DNA of 35,049 nt from UBA1435 sp041663285 (GTDB taxonomy: Bacteria > Patescibacteriota > Microgenomatia > UBA12405): assembly GCA_041663285.1 (NCBI GenBank), contig JBAZSP010000012.1, positions 1 through 35,049 on the forward strand. Direction: 5' to 3'. The notes beneath the pieces are model-generated. The model made no database searches and was not told where the DNA came from. It saw nothing but the letters and a program-made list of their open reading frames with translations. A program made the position numbers and the translations under genes. Below, piece by piece: positions 16,670 to 24,733 of this stretch (positions within the stretch are counted from its first letter, which is position 1; each line of letters starts with the position of its first letter).

Positions 16670-16954
16670 TTATTGTTCTTTGGGTAACGAAGATCCCTTA
16701 CGTATTATCACCGCCGAACCTGTCGACCCCCGTTCCCTAGAAAAGCTTGCTTGTGGACTAGTCCTTGGAACAACAGAACCACTCTCGGTCTGTCTTTGAC
16801 CCTTTCTATCTTGACATCCTTCAGGAACACAGGTCCTTCCTGTTAGCCTACAGGTCGCAACATCTACAGGTTTACTACCAAGACGTTTGGGATCAGCCGG
16901 CTTGGTCCGATTAATAATCATTTGTATACAACTTATTCCCAACATTTCGCCCAT
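16670..16954 (-). CDS. Small unknown protein
   Basis: A 94-residue frame I cannot assign. It is rich in Lys, Arg, Ser and Pro, with three Cys in the middle (CRLTGRTCVPEGC), and probably disordered. It has no membrane segment. The ATG at 16954 follows an A-rich stretch with no clear -10 or ribosome site. It fills the gap between ppsA and rsmI, where no other frame is convincing, and its coding strand is purine-rich like the neighbouring rsmI. It could be a false frame. Confidence 0.35.
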   Translation of the reverse strand: MGEMLGISCIQMIINRTKPADPKRLGSKPVDVATCRLTGRTCVPEGCQDRKGQRQTESGSVVPRTSPQASFSRERGSTGSAVIIRKGSSLPKEQ

Positions 16955-17023
16955 ATTTTTTTATTTTTAACAATTTTTAAATTCTCTACCTACAAATAAA
17001 GAATAGAAAAACATTTTATCACA

Positions 17024-17662
17024 CTATAAAAACACCACCACGGTTTCTCCTCTTGCCTCCCCATCCCAATCATCTTTTACCTCTTCATAAACTTTCGTCA
17101 TTTCCCGGCATATCTTCAATTTTACCTCTCCTTTATAGACTGCTTTAATCTCTTCAATTAGCCGCTGAAGCCTGAAAGGGGATTCAAACACCACCTTCGC
17201 CCCATCAAATTCCTTATATCGTTCCAGTATCTTTTTTCTTTCACCAGCTTTCTTCGGTAAAAATCCCAAAAAAACAAATCTTCCGGCTGGTAGTCCTGCC
17301 AGCACAATGGCATTAACTACTGCGCTCGGGCCTGGTACCGAAGTCAGCGGCAACTGCAGTTCCCGGCACCTTTTAACCAGTAGCCACCCCGGATCAGATA
17401 TAATCGGCGTCCCTTTACAGGTTATCAGCCCAATTTCCCGGCCTTCACGAAGCCACCCCACTGCCTCTGCCACTCTCCGCTCTTCAATGTCGTCATAATA
17501 AGATACCAGCTTTGGCTTATTTCTTACTCCCAGTTTGACCAGTAAATTTCCGCATATTCTAGTATCTTCGCATAGTAATATCTCCACCTTTTCCAAAGTC
17601 TCCAACGCCCTTAAGGTAATGTCCTTTAAATTTCCAATCGGCGTAGCAATTATATAAAGCAT
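17024..17662 (-). CDS. rsmI: 16S rRNA (cytidine-1402 2'-O)-methyltransferase
   Basis: Methylates the ribose of C1402 in the decoding site using SAM. It belongs to the tetrapyrrole methylase (SpoU-unlike) fold. MLYIIATPIGNLKDITLRAL at the start is the RsmI signature, followed by ILLCEDTRICGNLL, LVSYYDD, GLITCKGTPIISDPG and LTSVPGPSAVVNAIVLAGLP. The start chosen is the ATG at 17662. A longer frame beginning at 17689 would add nine residues not seen in the family. At 212 residues it lacks the C-terminal domain of the usual 280-residue form. The stop of the upstream Nudix gene lies 8 nt before this ATG, so the two form an operon. Confidence 0.93.
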   Translation of the reverse strand: MLYIIATPIGNLKDITLRALETLEKVEILLCEDTRICGNLLVKLGVRNKPKLVSYYDDIEERRVAEAVGWLREGREIGLITCKGTPIISDPGWLLVKRCRELQLPLTSVPGPSAVVNAIVLAGLPAGRFVFLGFLPKKAGERKKILERYKEFDGAKVVFESPFRLQRLIEEIKAVYKGEVKLKICREMTKVYEEVKDDWDGEARGETVVVFL

Positions 17663-17670
17663 AGTTTGAG

Positions 17671-18168
17671 CTATTTTATCTCCGAACAATTAAGATTTTC
17701 TAAACTTCTTTCCTCCACCTCTCCCCCTTCTCTAGCATAGGTATATTTAGCCCGAATTTTTCTTCCCCTTAGCACCTCCGCTAGCCACTCCCGATCCGAC
17801 TTCCACATTTGGTCATAGGGTATTTCCTCTACACCAAACCACTTAGGAGCCATCTCCTCCGTCTCCTTCGGTTCTCCGTCCCATTCTTCCCCAAAATAAA
17901 CAAAGCATTCCACCAATTTATCCTCTTCCCTTATGTACCAACTAATTTCAGCGCGTTTCGACATTTTTGTAAGCCTAGTCCCCAACTCCTCATTTACTTC
18001 TCTTATAGCCGCCTCATCCACCGATTCTCCGTCATTGAGTTTACCTCCCGAACCGTTCCACATCCCTGCTCCAAAGCCTCTTTTTTTCATAGCCAGACAC
18101 ACCTCCTTAACCCTACCGTCAGCGACTCCTCTTACAAGAAAACAGTTTGTAAAAATCCTTCGTTTCAT
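17671..18168 (-). CDS. Nudix hydrolase, MTH1-like (8-oxo-dGTP pool cleaner)
   Basis: Numbered from the ATG at 18168 (165 aa). The Nudix box GKLNDGESVDEAAIREVNEELG fits GX5EX7REUXEEXGU exactly. The region after it matches mammalian MTH1 more than MutT: a Trp/Phe-rich strand, then EMAPKWFGVEEIPYDQMWKSD, and a closing KIRAKYTY strand. MTH1 enzymes remove oxidised purine nucleotides such as 8-oxo-dGTP, consistent with a neighbouring lexA. The substrate is inferred. The start at 18168 is preferred over 18180 because GGAGG sits 4 nt before it, one of the few plain Shine-Dalgarno sequences here. It is followed by rsmI in the same direction. Confidence 0.85.
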   Translation of the reverse strand: MKRRIFTNCFLVRGVADGRVKEVCLAMKKRGFGAGMWNGSGGKLNDGESVDEAAIREVNEELGTRLTKMSKRAEISWYIREEDKLVECFVYFGEEWDGEPKETEEMAPKWFGVEEIPYDQMWKSDREWLAEVLRGRKIRAKYTYAREGGEVEERSLENLNCSEIK

Positions 18169-18199
18169 CCCCACCTCCATTTTACTCCCTCGAGTCCCT

Positions 18200-18814
18200 T
18201 TAATTAAATTGCCTTATAATTGCCACTACTTTCCCTCGGATCTCAACCTCTGTCACATAAATTGGTGCCATCTGGGAATTTGCCGGTTGCAACCTGACCC
18301 TGTTGGCTTCCCTGTAAAACCTCTTAAGGGTAGCAAAGCCATTTTTTAGTACTGCCACCACAATATCACCATTATTGGCTTCTTCCTGTTCCTTAACCAC
18401 GACATAATCACCGTTTAAAATTCCATCGTCAATCATCGAATCACCCTTAGCTTGCAGCACATATGACCTTTCTCCCGGTTTAATTAAGGCCGAGTTAACA
18501 GCTAGAGTGGCGTTTGGATCGGTATATGGCTCAATCGGTTGGCCACAGGCAATAAACCCCATAACCGGTAACTCGATAAAAGCTTTTAACCCTGTATCAT
18601 CGTCAATCACTTCGATACCTCGAACAGCACCCTTGTATCTTCTTATCACCCCCTTTTTTTCCAATACCGCCAAATGTTCATGAATAGTCGCCAAAGATGA
18701 TACCCCCATATGATCAGCAATTTCTGTCAATGTAGGTGCCAACCCACTCTTTTGTATATTACCTTTAATATAATCAAAGATTTCTTTTTGCTTTCGATAA
18801 AGTACCATTGCCAT
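18200..18814 (-). CDS. lexA: LexA repressor
   Basis: The SOS repressor, 204 residues from the ATG at 18814. The N-terminal winged helix (RKQKEIFDYIKGNIQKSGLA, then the recognition-helix region MGVSSLATIHEHLAVLEKKG) binds operators. The C-terminal self-cleaving domain has the catalytic Ser at about 126 in GDSMIDDG and the Lys at about 164 in ATLKRF. The scissile bond lies in MGFIACGQPIEP, so it is Cys90-Gly91 rather than the usual Ala-Gly. An in-frame ATG at 18856 would add 14 residues not found in LexA. The ATG at 18814 sits 7 nt after TATTAT. It is divergent from the transglutaminase-like gene. Confidence 0.95.
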   Translation of the reverse strand: MAMVLYRKQKEIFDYIKGNIQKSGLAPTLTEIADHMGVSSLATIHEHLAVLEKKGVIRRYKGAVRGIEVIDDDTGLKAFIELPVMGFIACGQPIEPYTDPNATLAVNSALIKPGERSYVLQAKGDSMIDDGILNGDYVVVKEQEEANNGDIVVAVLKNGFATLKRFYREANRVRLQPANSQMAPIYVTEVEIRGKVVAIIRQFN

Positions 18815-18820
18815 ACTCAA

Positions 18821-18841
18821 AATAATACCCCAATAATACCC
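18821..18841. promoter_or_regulatory. Direct repeat over the lexA promoter (possible operator)
   Basis: AATAATACCC occurs at 18821-18830 and again at 18832-18841, an 11-bp period that puts both on one helix face. On the lexA strand this reads GGGTATTATT twice, and the proximal copy contains the TATTAT -10 (18822-18827). It is in the right place for autorepression, but it is not palindromic, unlike known LexA boxes. Confidence 0.4.
18822..18827 (-). promoter_or_regulatory. -10 element for lexA, leaderless arrangement
   Basis: TATTAT on the minus strand, 7 nt before the ATG at 18814. Confidence 0.45.
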
Positions 18842-18860
18842 GAAGTCAATAGCCAAATGT

Positions 18861-18866
18861 TATATT
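18861..18866 (+). promoter_or_regulatory. -10 element for the transglutaminase-like gene, leaderless arrangement
   Basis: TATATT 5 nt before the ATG at 18872. It lies in the short divergent gap shared with lexA. Confidence 0.45.
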
Positions 18867-18871
18867 AAAAT

Positions 18872-20662
18872 ATGTTTTTTGTTATCGGCTTACTTTTCCT
18901 TTTTTTCCTAAGCTCACCATGTCAAGCAACTGATTTTTCTTTAAGTGAAAGCATAAATTTTACTTTAAATGTTAACGGCGACGCTTTTGCCAGCCACACC
19001 TTGTCCCAAACCAATCTTTCCCAAAACAGCTACATAAACGAATATCAAGTCCAGTTACCCTATACCAATTTAAAAAATATTTCTGCTCACGACTTTTATG
19101 GCCAAATCCTAAAAACCATAGACATTGGGAGCAGTCAAACCAGCCTAGCCCTAAAGTTAAATCGCCCCCCTCTAGGTGTCGGCAAAAGTCAAGCTTTTTC
19201 CTTTTCCTACTTCATACCGGGATTCGGCCAAAAAAAAGGAAACACCTGGGAGCTAATTCTCCCCACCATCTCCCGGCCAGACAATAACCCCGTAAATCTT
19301 CAGCTACTCATCCCTCTCACCTATGGCAAACTAGCTTTTTCGTCAATCCAGACCTCCAACCTTACCATAACCGGAAGTTCGCAAATCATAAACATCAGTA
19401 ATTTCCAGTCTTACGACAAACCTCTGCTTTTCGTTTTTGGTGACTATCAATTATTCGACTTTCTCCTTCACTACTATCTGGAAAATAACCGTAATCATTC
19501 TATTCAAACCGAAATCGCTATCCCGCCCCAAACCGAAGACCAACAAATCATCCTAAGATCTATTAGTCCACCCCCAATCAACATCTACGCTGATCCCGAC
19601 GGCAACTGGCTAGCAACCTATACTCTAGAACCCGGCGAAAATTTTAAGGTAGAAGTAAACGGTCAAGCAAAAATTTTTCCTAAACTTTTTAAAACAACCG
19701 TTGACTCTCCCCAAAATTATTTAACCGAACAACCTTTTTGGCCGGTCAGCCAACCCCAGATACAAGAACTAAGCCGTGCTTACCGCCAGCCTAGGGAAAT
19801 TTACAACTTCGTAGTCGAGACACTAAGCTATAACTATGCCCAAGCCAGCCAGCCCAAAAGAAAAGGTGCACTTGAGGCATTAGCTGATCCGGCCAATAGT
19901 TTGTGTACAGAATTTACCGATCTGTTCATATCAATCGCCCGCGCGGCCAATATCCCCAGCCGGGAACTGGAAGGTTACGCCTTCACCAACAACTTAAAAA
20001 TAAAGCCGATTAACGAAAACGGTGACATCCTTCACGCTTGGCCTCAATATTACGATAAATACAGCCAATCCTGGAAATCTATCGACCCTACCTGGGGAAA
20101 AACCACCAACGGTATTGATTACTTTACTGACCTTGACCTGAATCATCTTGTTTTTGTTATCCACGGATCAAGTAGCGACTACCCTGTAGTTCCTGGTTCA
20201 TACAAGGAAAAAGCAGAAACAAAAACGGTTTTCGTCGAAACGGCCAAACAAAGTCTTTCCCCAACTTATCAAACACTTCTTGTTACCTCTACCAAACCAA
20301 CCCGCCTCTTTGGCATCCCCCGCATCACTCTCCACAACCCCAACCCAAACGTCATCGAAAACATTATCCTTAATAGCACCTCAAACAATTGGACTTTTAC
20401 TATTGACCAACTACCGCCATTTTCCACTCGCGAAATAGCTATAAACAAGATTAACTTCTTTGATTCATTGTTGCCACACAATCAAAAAATCACCATATCC
20501 CAACAGTTTAATAATCTACAATCTAACTATTACCAGAAAATAATCTACTATCCTCATTACCAGAATTTAATAATTTCTGTCATTGGCCTTATAATACTAC
20601 TTGCACTAATAGGCATGTCTGTTACCTCTAATAAAGATTTTCGTCATGCGAAAACTACTTAA
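18872..20662 (+). CDS. Exported transglutaminase-like protein with C-terminal membrane anchor
   Basis: A 596-residue protein. A signal peptide spans residues 1-20 (hydrophobic, ending SSPCQA). A beta-rich N-terminal region of about 270 residues follows. The transglutaminase core spans about 310-410, with the Cys in NSLCTEFTDLFISIARAANI at about 345, the His in LHAWPQYY at about 388 and the Asp in SIDPTWG at about 405, a complete papain-like triad. A further beta domain follows, then a transmembrane helix near residues 565-585 with a basic tail. Bacterial relatives act as surface proteases or crosslinkers. The substrate is unknown. The last 17 bases overlap the next gene. Confidence 0.85.
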   Translation: MFFVIGLLFLFFLSSPCQATDFSLSESINFTLNVNGDAFASHTLSQTNLSQNSYINEYQVQLPYTNLKNISAHDFYGQILKTIDIGSSQTSLALKLNRPPLGVGKSQAFSFSYFIPGFGQKKGNTWELILPTISRPDNNPVNLQLLIPLTYGKLAFSSIQTSNLTITGSSQIINISNFQSYDKPLLFVFGDYQLFDFLLHYYLENNRNHSIQTEIAIPPQTEDQQIILRSISPPPINIYADPDGNWLATYTLEPGENFKVEVNGQAKIFPKLFKTTVDSPQNYLTEQPFWPVSQPQIQELSRAYRQPREIYNFVVETLSYNYAQASQPKRKGALEALADPANSLCTEFTDLFISIARAANIPSRELEGYAFTNNLKIKPINENGDILHAWPQYYDKYSQSWKSIDPTWGKTTNGIDYFTDLDLNHLVFVIHGSSSDYPVVPGSYKEKAETKTVFVETAKQSLSPTYQTLLVTSTKPTRLFGIPRITLHNPNPNVIENIILNSTSNNWTFTIDQLPPFSTREIAINKINFFDSLLPHNQKITISQQFNNLQSNYYQKIIYYPHYQNLIISVIGLIILLALIGMSVTSNKDFRHAKTT

Positions 20663-21059
20663 ATTTTGTCTTACAACCATCTTCGGGCTGATAACAGTCA
20701 ACTATGCTTGGCAAAACTTGGTATTTTCAAATCAAGCCATAACAATTATCAAGGTGTCCTTTATTCTGGCAATTTTCGAGTTTTTCCTCAAGCCCGTTAT
20801 CCATCTTCTACTACTCCCCATCAATTTTATTACCCTTGGAAGCTTGAGAATTGTTATCAACACTTTGGGCATCTATTTGGCGGTATTTTTGCTTAACGAC
20901 TTCCAGGTCAAAAACATAAATTTTTCCTCTGTCTCACTGGGCGGATTTACTATTCCAAATCTAAAATTCGAAAACTTTACCGCATACCTGATTACATCTT
21001 TGACTTTAAGCCTAATTTTGGTATTATTTAAACTTATTCTATCTAAAAACCCAAAATAA
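20646..21059 (+). CDS. YvlD-type small membrane protein (phage holin family IV)
   Basis: A 137-residue protein with four hydrophobic segments at about 7-27, 32-58, 62-85 and 112-132. FEFFLKPVIHLLLLPINFITLG is the family's hallmark, with the conserved K-P and the P-x-N-x-x-T-L-G turn, followed by a second-half GGF before the last helix. The family is widespread in bacteria (YvlD-like, DUF360). Its role is not established and the holin name reflects only topology. It overlaps the end of the transglutaminase-like gene and is 1 nt from secG, so it is probably cotranscribed. Confidence 0.8.
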   Translation: MRKLLKFCLTTIFGLITVNYAWQNLVFSNQAITIIKVSFILAIFEFFLKPVIHLLLLPINFITLGSLRIVINTLGIYLAVFLLNDFQVKNINFSSVSLGGFTIPNLKFENFTAYLITSLTLSLILVLFKLILSKNPK

Positions 21060-21060
21060 T

Positions 21061-21273
21061 ATGAACAGCTTTCTCATCATCTTTCAGATTTTTATTTCTG
21101 TTTTGATTGTCGCTCTCGTATTCCTTCAAGCCAGCGGCGACAGTGAATCTCGCACCAATATTATGACCTCCGTCAATTTTGAGAAACGAGGTTGGGAAAA
21201 AGTCATGTACTACTTCACTATTGGCTCAATATTCGTCTTTCTTTTATCATCTATTGTTCAAACTTTAATCTAA
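21061..21273 (+). CDS. secG: Protein translocase subunit SecG
   Basis: A 70-residue protein with two transmembrane helices (about 3-22 and 49-68) and a cytoplasmic loop. IFISVLIVALVFLQASG is the SecG first helix with the conserved Q near its end. The loop (SVNFEKRGWEKVMYYFT) replaces the usual Gly-rich segment followed by Arg and ends in a second helix. SecG helps SecA-driven export through SecYEG. It sits 1 nt after the YvlD-type gene and 7 nt before the solute-binding protein. Confidence 0.85.
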   Translation: MNSFLIIFQIFISVLIVALVFLQASGDSESRTNIMTSVNFEKRGWEKVMYYFTIGSIFVFLLSSIVQTLI

Positions 21274-21280
21274 ACAGTCC

Positions 21281-22609
21281 TTGATAAATAAACTCCAATT
21301 CAAATTTGAGTACATCTTTTCCTACCTAAAAAAGAACATCGTCTTTCTCTTAATAGGCCTAACTCTCGGCTCGTCAGTGTTTGTCTTCTGGCACAGAATA
21401 TACTTTTTCTTTAGTTCTCCTGCCTTCAAAACCAAAAAAATCGGCATTGAAGGTCTTTATAAGGAAAACAGTTTGCCTCCGGAGATAAATCAACACATTA
21501 CCCTTAACTTAATAACAACCTCCGAAAACAATCGGATTTCCGCTTCGCCTCTTATTCAAGAGATGAAAATATCCCCAGACTACAAAACATACACCTTTAC
21601 CCTAAGCAAGGCAATTTGGCACGACGGCACTCTTCTTACCTCTTCAGACATCAAGTTAAATCTTGGCGATGCCAACTTGGAAATAATAGACCAGAATCAA
21701 TTCAAAATTATTACCCCCAATCCTTATTCACCCCTCCTTTCGATTTTAGCTAAACCTCTCTACAAGAAAAACCTGATTGGACTAGGCCCCTATAAAGTTT
21801 CCGGTATTGATTACCGTGACGGTTACATAAAAACCATCAAGCTCCTTCCACAAACACCCAACGATCCCTCTCTAACTTATCGTTTTTATCCAAATGAACA
21901 AGATCTCATTACCGCCTTTAAACTTGGTGAAGTCGACCAGATCAGATCCAGCTTTTTACCAGAGGAACTTTCTCATTGGCCCAAAATCACTATTAACCAA
22001 AAAGTCGAAACTAATACTACTTTTTCCGCCATCTTTCTTAATAATGAAAAACTTAACATCAAACAAATTCGCCAAGCTTTGGCCTACGCCACGCCCAAAG
22101 TGAAAACAAAAAACGAGCGTTGTTTAGGCCCGATCTCTCCCGATTCCTGGGCTTATAACCCACAAATTAAAGAATACAATTACAACCCGGAGCGGGCAAT
22201 AGAATTAATGGAAGACAATAAAATTGAAAGTATAAGCCTTATAGTTATCGACCGCCGTTTACTTTTTCAGGCCGAAGAAATTAAAAAAACCTGGAAAGAA
22301 GTATTAAATATCGACGTTGCTATTACCGTAGAAAACCAGCCCGACATCCAAAATTACGACGCCATTCTTAGTTTTAGGCCAATCCCTCTTGACCCCGATC
22401 AATATCTCTACTGGCACTCAACCCAAACAAAAACCAATCTAACCAAAACCAACAATTCCAGAATCGATAAACTTCTCGAAGAGGGCCGCCAAATTATGGA
22501 TCAACAAGAAAGAAAAATTATCTATCAGGATTTTCAACGCTATCTTCTTGAAGAATGCCCGGCAATATTTCTTTCATTCCCCACCAGTTATACTATAATT
22601 AAAAGTTAA
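21281..22609 (+). CDS. Family 5 extracellular solute-binding protein (peptide/nickel type)
   Basis: A 442-residue protein. One N-terminal hydrophobic segment at about residues 19-37 anchors or exports it. No lipobox Cys is visible, so it is probably held by the uncleaved helix. The binding domain includes MKISPDYKTYTFTLSKAIWH followed by DGTLLTSSDIKLNL, the conserved W-H-D-G-x-x-x-T-x-x-D phrase of SBP family 5, and later YNPERAIELM and a typical C-terminal lobe. At about 440 residues it is shorter than usual DppA/OppA (520-540). No ABC permease genes follow, so its partner is elsewhere or absent. It begins with TTG at 21281. The stop overlaps the next ATG. Confidence 0.85.
   Translation: MINKLQFKFEYIFSYLKKNIVFLLIGLTLGSSVFVFWHRIYFFFSSPAFKTKKIGIEGLYKENSLPPEINQHITLNLITTSENNRISASPLIQEMKISPDYKTYTFTLSKAIWHDGTLLTSSDIKLNLGDANLEIIDQNQFKIITPNPYSPLLSILAKPLYKKNLIGLGPYKVSGIDYRDGYIKTIKLLPQTPNDPSLTYRFYPNEQDLITAFKLGEVDQIRSSFLPEELSHWPKITINQKVETNTTFSAIFLNNEKLNIKQIRQALAYATPKVKTKNERCLGPISPDSWAYNPQIKEYNYNPERAIELMEDNKIESISLIVIDRRLLFQAEEIKKTWKEVLNIDVAITVENQPDIQNYDAILSFRPIPLDPDQYLYWHSTQTKTNLTKTNNSRIDKLLEEGRQIMDQQERKIIYQDFQRYLLEECPAIFLSFPTSYTIIKS
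22594..22599 (+). promoter_or_regulatory. Possible internal -10 before the small membrane protein gene
   Basis: Exact TATAAT 9 nt before the ATG at 22609, within the end of the preceding gene. It could give a near-leaderless transcript. Confidence 0.3.
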
Positions 22610-22839
22610 TGACCGAAAACCTTTTCCCTCCAACTACTGATACAACAAAAATTGACTGGGTTGGAGTCAGCTTAGTTAGCCTCTTCTTCGCTTTTTTGAC
22701 CTATGCCGGATATCTTTCCTATAAAAGTATCGATTGGGATGTGCTAAAAAGAATCGAAAATCAGCAACTTGTATTACCAACTCCCATTTTACCTAAACAA
22801 CCACCAGAAATAACCGCCGTCCCCACTCCAGCCAACTAA
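22609..22839 (+). CDS. Small single-helix membrane protein, unknown
   Basis: A 76-residue protein with a polar N-terminus, one helix at about residues 17-37 (WVGVSLVSLFFAFLTYAGYL) and a proline-rich tail (PTPILPKQPPEITAVPTPAN). The ATG overlaps the stop of the solute-binding protein (TTAATGA), so translation is probably coupled. Nothing in the sequence shows its function. An accessory role for the upstream exported protein is a guess from the coupling. Confidence 0.6.
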   Translation: MTENLFPPTTDTTKIDWVGVSLVSLFFAFLTYAGYLSYKSIDWDVLKRIENQQLVLPTPILPKQPPEITAVPTPAN

Positions 22840-22870
22840 TTCCACCCCTCCTAAACTATCCTGACCATTG

Positions 22871-22941
22871 TTGCCCGGCATGGATTCGAACCACAATAAC
22901 TTCCTCCAAAGGGAAGTGTCCTGCCATTAGACGACCGGGCA
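22871..22941 (-). tRNA. tRNA-Gln (anticodon UUG)
   Basis: The acceptor stem is TGCCCGG/CCGGGCA with discriminator A. The anticodon stem CTTCC/GGAAG holds loop CTTTGGA, giving anticodon TTG. The T loop TTCGAAT is on a weak stem (TGTGG/CCATG). CCA is not encoded. Confidence 0.93.
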
Positions 22942-22953
22942 ATTAATCCTATT

Positions 22954-23316
22954 TTACCCCACAATTTCTCCTTCTTCAATGGCCGATCCTTTTAGTTCTT
23001 CTTCGATTATTTTCCAGTTTTTTGTATTCGCTTTAAACCAAAAATCAACCAAATCTCCCACAACTGGTACTATTCCGATCAACCAATCAATAACTAAATT
23101 CAAAACCATTTGCTGAACTAGCTGAGGCCGCAATCTTAGTCTTTTTCCGAGCCACACCATATATAATCCGAGTACTAACGATATTAAGTCTCCTAAACCA
23201 GGAAATAATCCCAATATTGGATCTAGCCCAAACGATTTACCCGCAATCTTGAATCTGGATTCAAGAAGATTGACTAAATTTTCTGCAATTGAGATTTCAA
23301 TTCTATTATTTTTCAT
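22954..23316 (-). CDS. DUF4112 membrane protein
   Basis: A 120-residue protein matching DUF4112. The N-terminal half (LESRFKIAGKSFGLDPILGL) leads into FPGLGDLISLVLGLYMVWLG, and the second hydrophobic block is VIDWLIGIVPVVGDLVDFWF. The paired P-G-x-G-D and P-x-x-G-D turns are the family's conserved points. Function is unknown and the position is in the membrane. GGAAAGGAG lies 5 nt before the ATG, a strong Shine-Dalgarno sequence that stands out because most genes here lack one. tRNA-Gln follows 12 nt after the stop. Confidence 0.85.
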   Translation of the reverse strand: MKNNRIEISIAENLVNLLESRFKIAGKSFGLDPILGLFPGLGDLISLVLGLYMVWLGKRLRLRPQLVQQMVLNLVIDWLIGIVPVVGDLVDFWFKANTKNWKIIEEELKGSAIEEGEIVG

Positions 23317-23397
23317 CTCTTCTCCTTTCCTGCAATGTCCGAAAATTAGCTGCTAACGGATAACCAAAAAAACTGATACAGCCAAAGACTGATTGGG

Positions 23398-23479
23398 TGC
23401 CGATGAGAGGACTCGAACCTCCACGCCTTACGGCATACGCACCTCAAGCGTACGTGTATACCAGTTTCACCACATCGGC
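23398..23479 (-). tRNA. tRNA-Leu (anticodon GAG)
   Basis: Class II tRNA with a long variable arm (TGCCGTAAGGCG). The acceptor stem is GCCGATG/CATCGGC with discriminator A. The anticodon stem TACGC/GCGTA holds loop TTGAGGT, giving anticodon GAG. CCA is not encoded (CCC follows the discriminator). Confidence 0.95.
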
Positions 23480-23565
23480 AATGATTTCTATTATATCAAT
23501 AATTACTGACCAGGCTTTCTTTCCGTTATCAATTATGTTAATATAATCCTGTCTTACGCCGTAAT

Positions 23566-24453
23566 ATGACTATAGAATCCTCCAAAAAACCAATCCCCAT
23601 CATTGCCGCCACCGCCGGAATACCTTTTGGTGCCTTCTTGTCTCCTGAAGATGTCGCTTGGATGGGAACATATCTAAAAGAAGCAGGCTTTACGGGGGTT
23701 TCTGTTTTACCACATCGTCAAATTAATGATGAAACTATAAGTCTGCTACCACATGATAATATAGTTGCGGAAGACGCCTGGAATAGCCCCTTCTCAAACT
23801 TCTTTCCCCTAGCCACTGCCGAAGGCCTTTTGGGACAACTTTATCGTCATGCCACGCATGACCAAAGAAAATTACCGCCCAAGCTAGTCGATGGTATGTT
23901 TTTTTTGAACCAGACAACTTCCCGACAAATAGTTGAATCTATAATGGCTAAATATCCCCAAGCTTATTATGCTTCCGTTCACATCGAGGGGCCCGACTAT
24001 CTCGAAAGCCTTTTTTATAAAAGAACAATCCTACACCCTCAAAGAGAGCATAAACGACATATTTTCACTATTGACGAACTAATGCGAATTGCCAACCAAA
24101 GAAATCTTAAGTTTCTCTATGATCCCACCCATCTTATAACACAAAAACCACAACGTGATATCGACTGGACAACTGCACAAGAAGAAGTTAGGACTTTAAG
24201 AGGTTATATTTCTGCTATTGATATCCCTCTTAACAACCAGACCATACAACAACTCCATCACGGCAGGGGAGGCGTGGTCAACTACCTTCAATCGACCCTA
24301 GACCAAGAACCCACCTTAGCTTTCGTTAGGCTGGAATGGGTGATGCCTCTTTTTGCTCAGTTACCTATTATCCGAAGGCAGTATCAAAGATGCGAAATTA
24401 ACCGGATAAACGAAGTTATACAAAGTGTCCATAGAATTCTTGGTGGCCGCTAA
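23566..24453 (+). CDS. Unknown soluble protein, possible TIM-barrel
   Basis: A 295-residue protein I do not recognise. It starts IPIIAATAGIPFGAFLSPED and alternates strand-like segments with acidic or His-containing turns (FTGVSVLPHRQ, ASVHIEGPDYLE, LKFLYDPTHL, ISAIDIPL, LAFVRLEWVMP). This is reminiscent of xylose-isomerase/AP-endonuclease-like barrels, a weak structural impression only. No signal peptide or membrane helix. A TATAAT at 23542-23547 lies 18 nt before the ATG. Its last 13 bases, including the stop, overlap the 3' end of tRNA-Val on the other strand. Confidence 0.65.
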   Translation: MTIESSKKPIPIIAATAGIPFGAFLSPEDVAWMGTYLKEAGFTGVSVLPHRQINDETISLLPHDNIVAEDAWNSPFSNFFPLATAEGLLGQLYRHATHDQRKLPPKLVDGMFFLNQTTSRQIVESIMAKYPQAYYASVHIEGPDYLESLFYKRTILHPQREHKRHIFTIDELMRIANQRNLKFLYDPTHLITQKPQRDIDWTTAQEEVRTLRGYISAIDIPLNNQTIQQLHHGRGGVVNYLQSTLDQEPTLAFVRLEWVMPLFAQLPIIRRQYQRCEINRINEVIQSVHRILGGR

Positions 24454-24517
24454 GGGATTCGAACCCCTGACCTTCCCGATGTAAACGGGACGCTCTAACC
24501 AACTGAGCCAAGCAGCC
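24441..24517 (-). tRNA. tRNA-Val (anticodon UAC)
   Basis: The acceptor stem is GGCTGCT/AGCGGCC with discriminator A and an encoded CCA (24441-24443). The anticodon stem TCCCG/CGGGA holds loop TTTACAT, giving anticodon TAC. The T arm is AGGGGTTCGAATCCCTT. The 3' end overlaps the stop-codon region of the convergent protein gene. Confidence 0.95.
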
Positions 24518-24550
24518 TGAACTTACTTATTTTAACAGATTTTCTAAATT

Positions 24551-24575
24551 AAAAATCCCCCTTACATGGGGGGAT
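24551..24575 (-). terminator. Rho-independent terminator after tRNA-Gly(GCC)
   Basis: On the minus strand ATCCCCC and GGGGGAT form a 7-bp stem around a short loop, followed by TTTT and further T/A bases. It begins 4 nt after the encoded CCA of tRNA-Gly(GCC). Confidence 0.65.
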
Positions 24576-24578
24576 ATC

Positions 24579-24654
<76 letters not shown>

Positions 24655-24733
24655 AGCGTGGCCTGCCCACCATTTATCGCAGCATGAGCCGTAAACGTAT
24701 AGTTCAATAAGGCTAATGCTAAGATAAGGCGGG

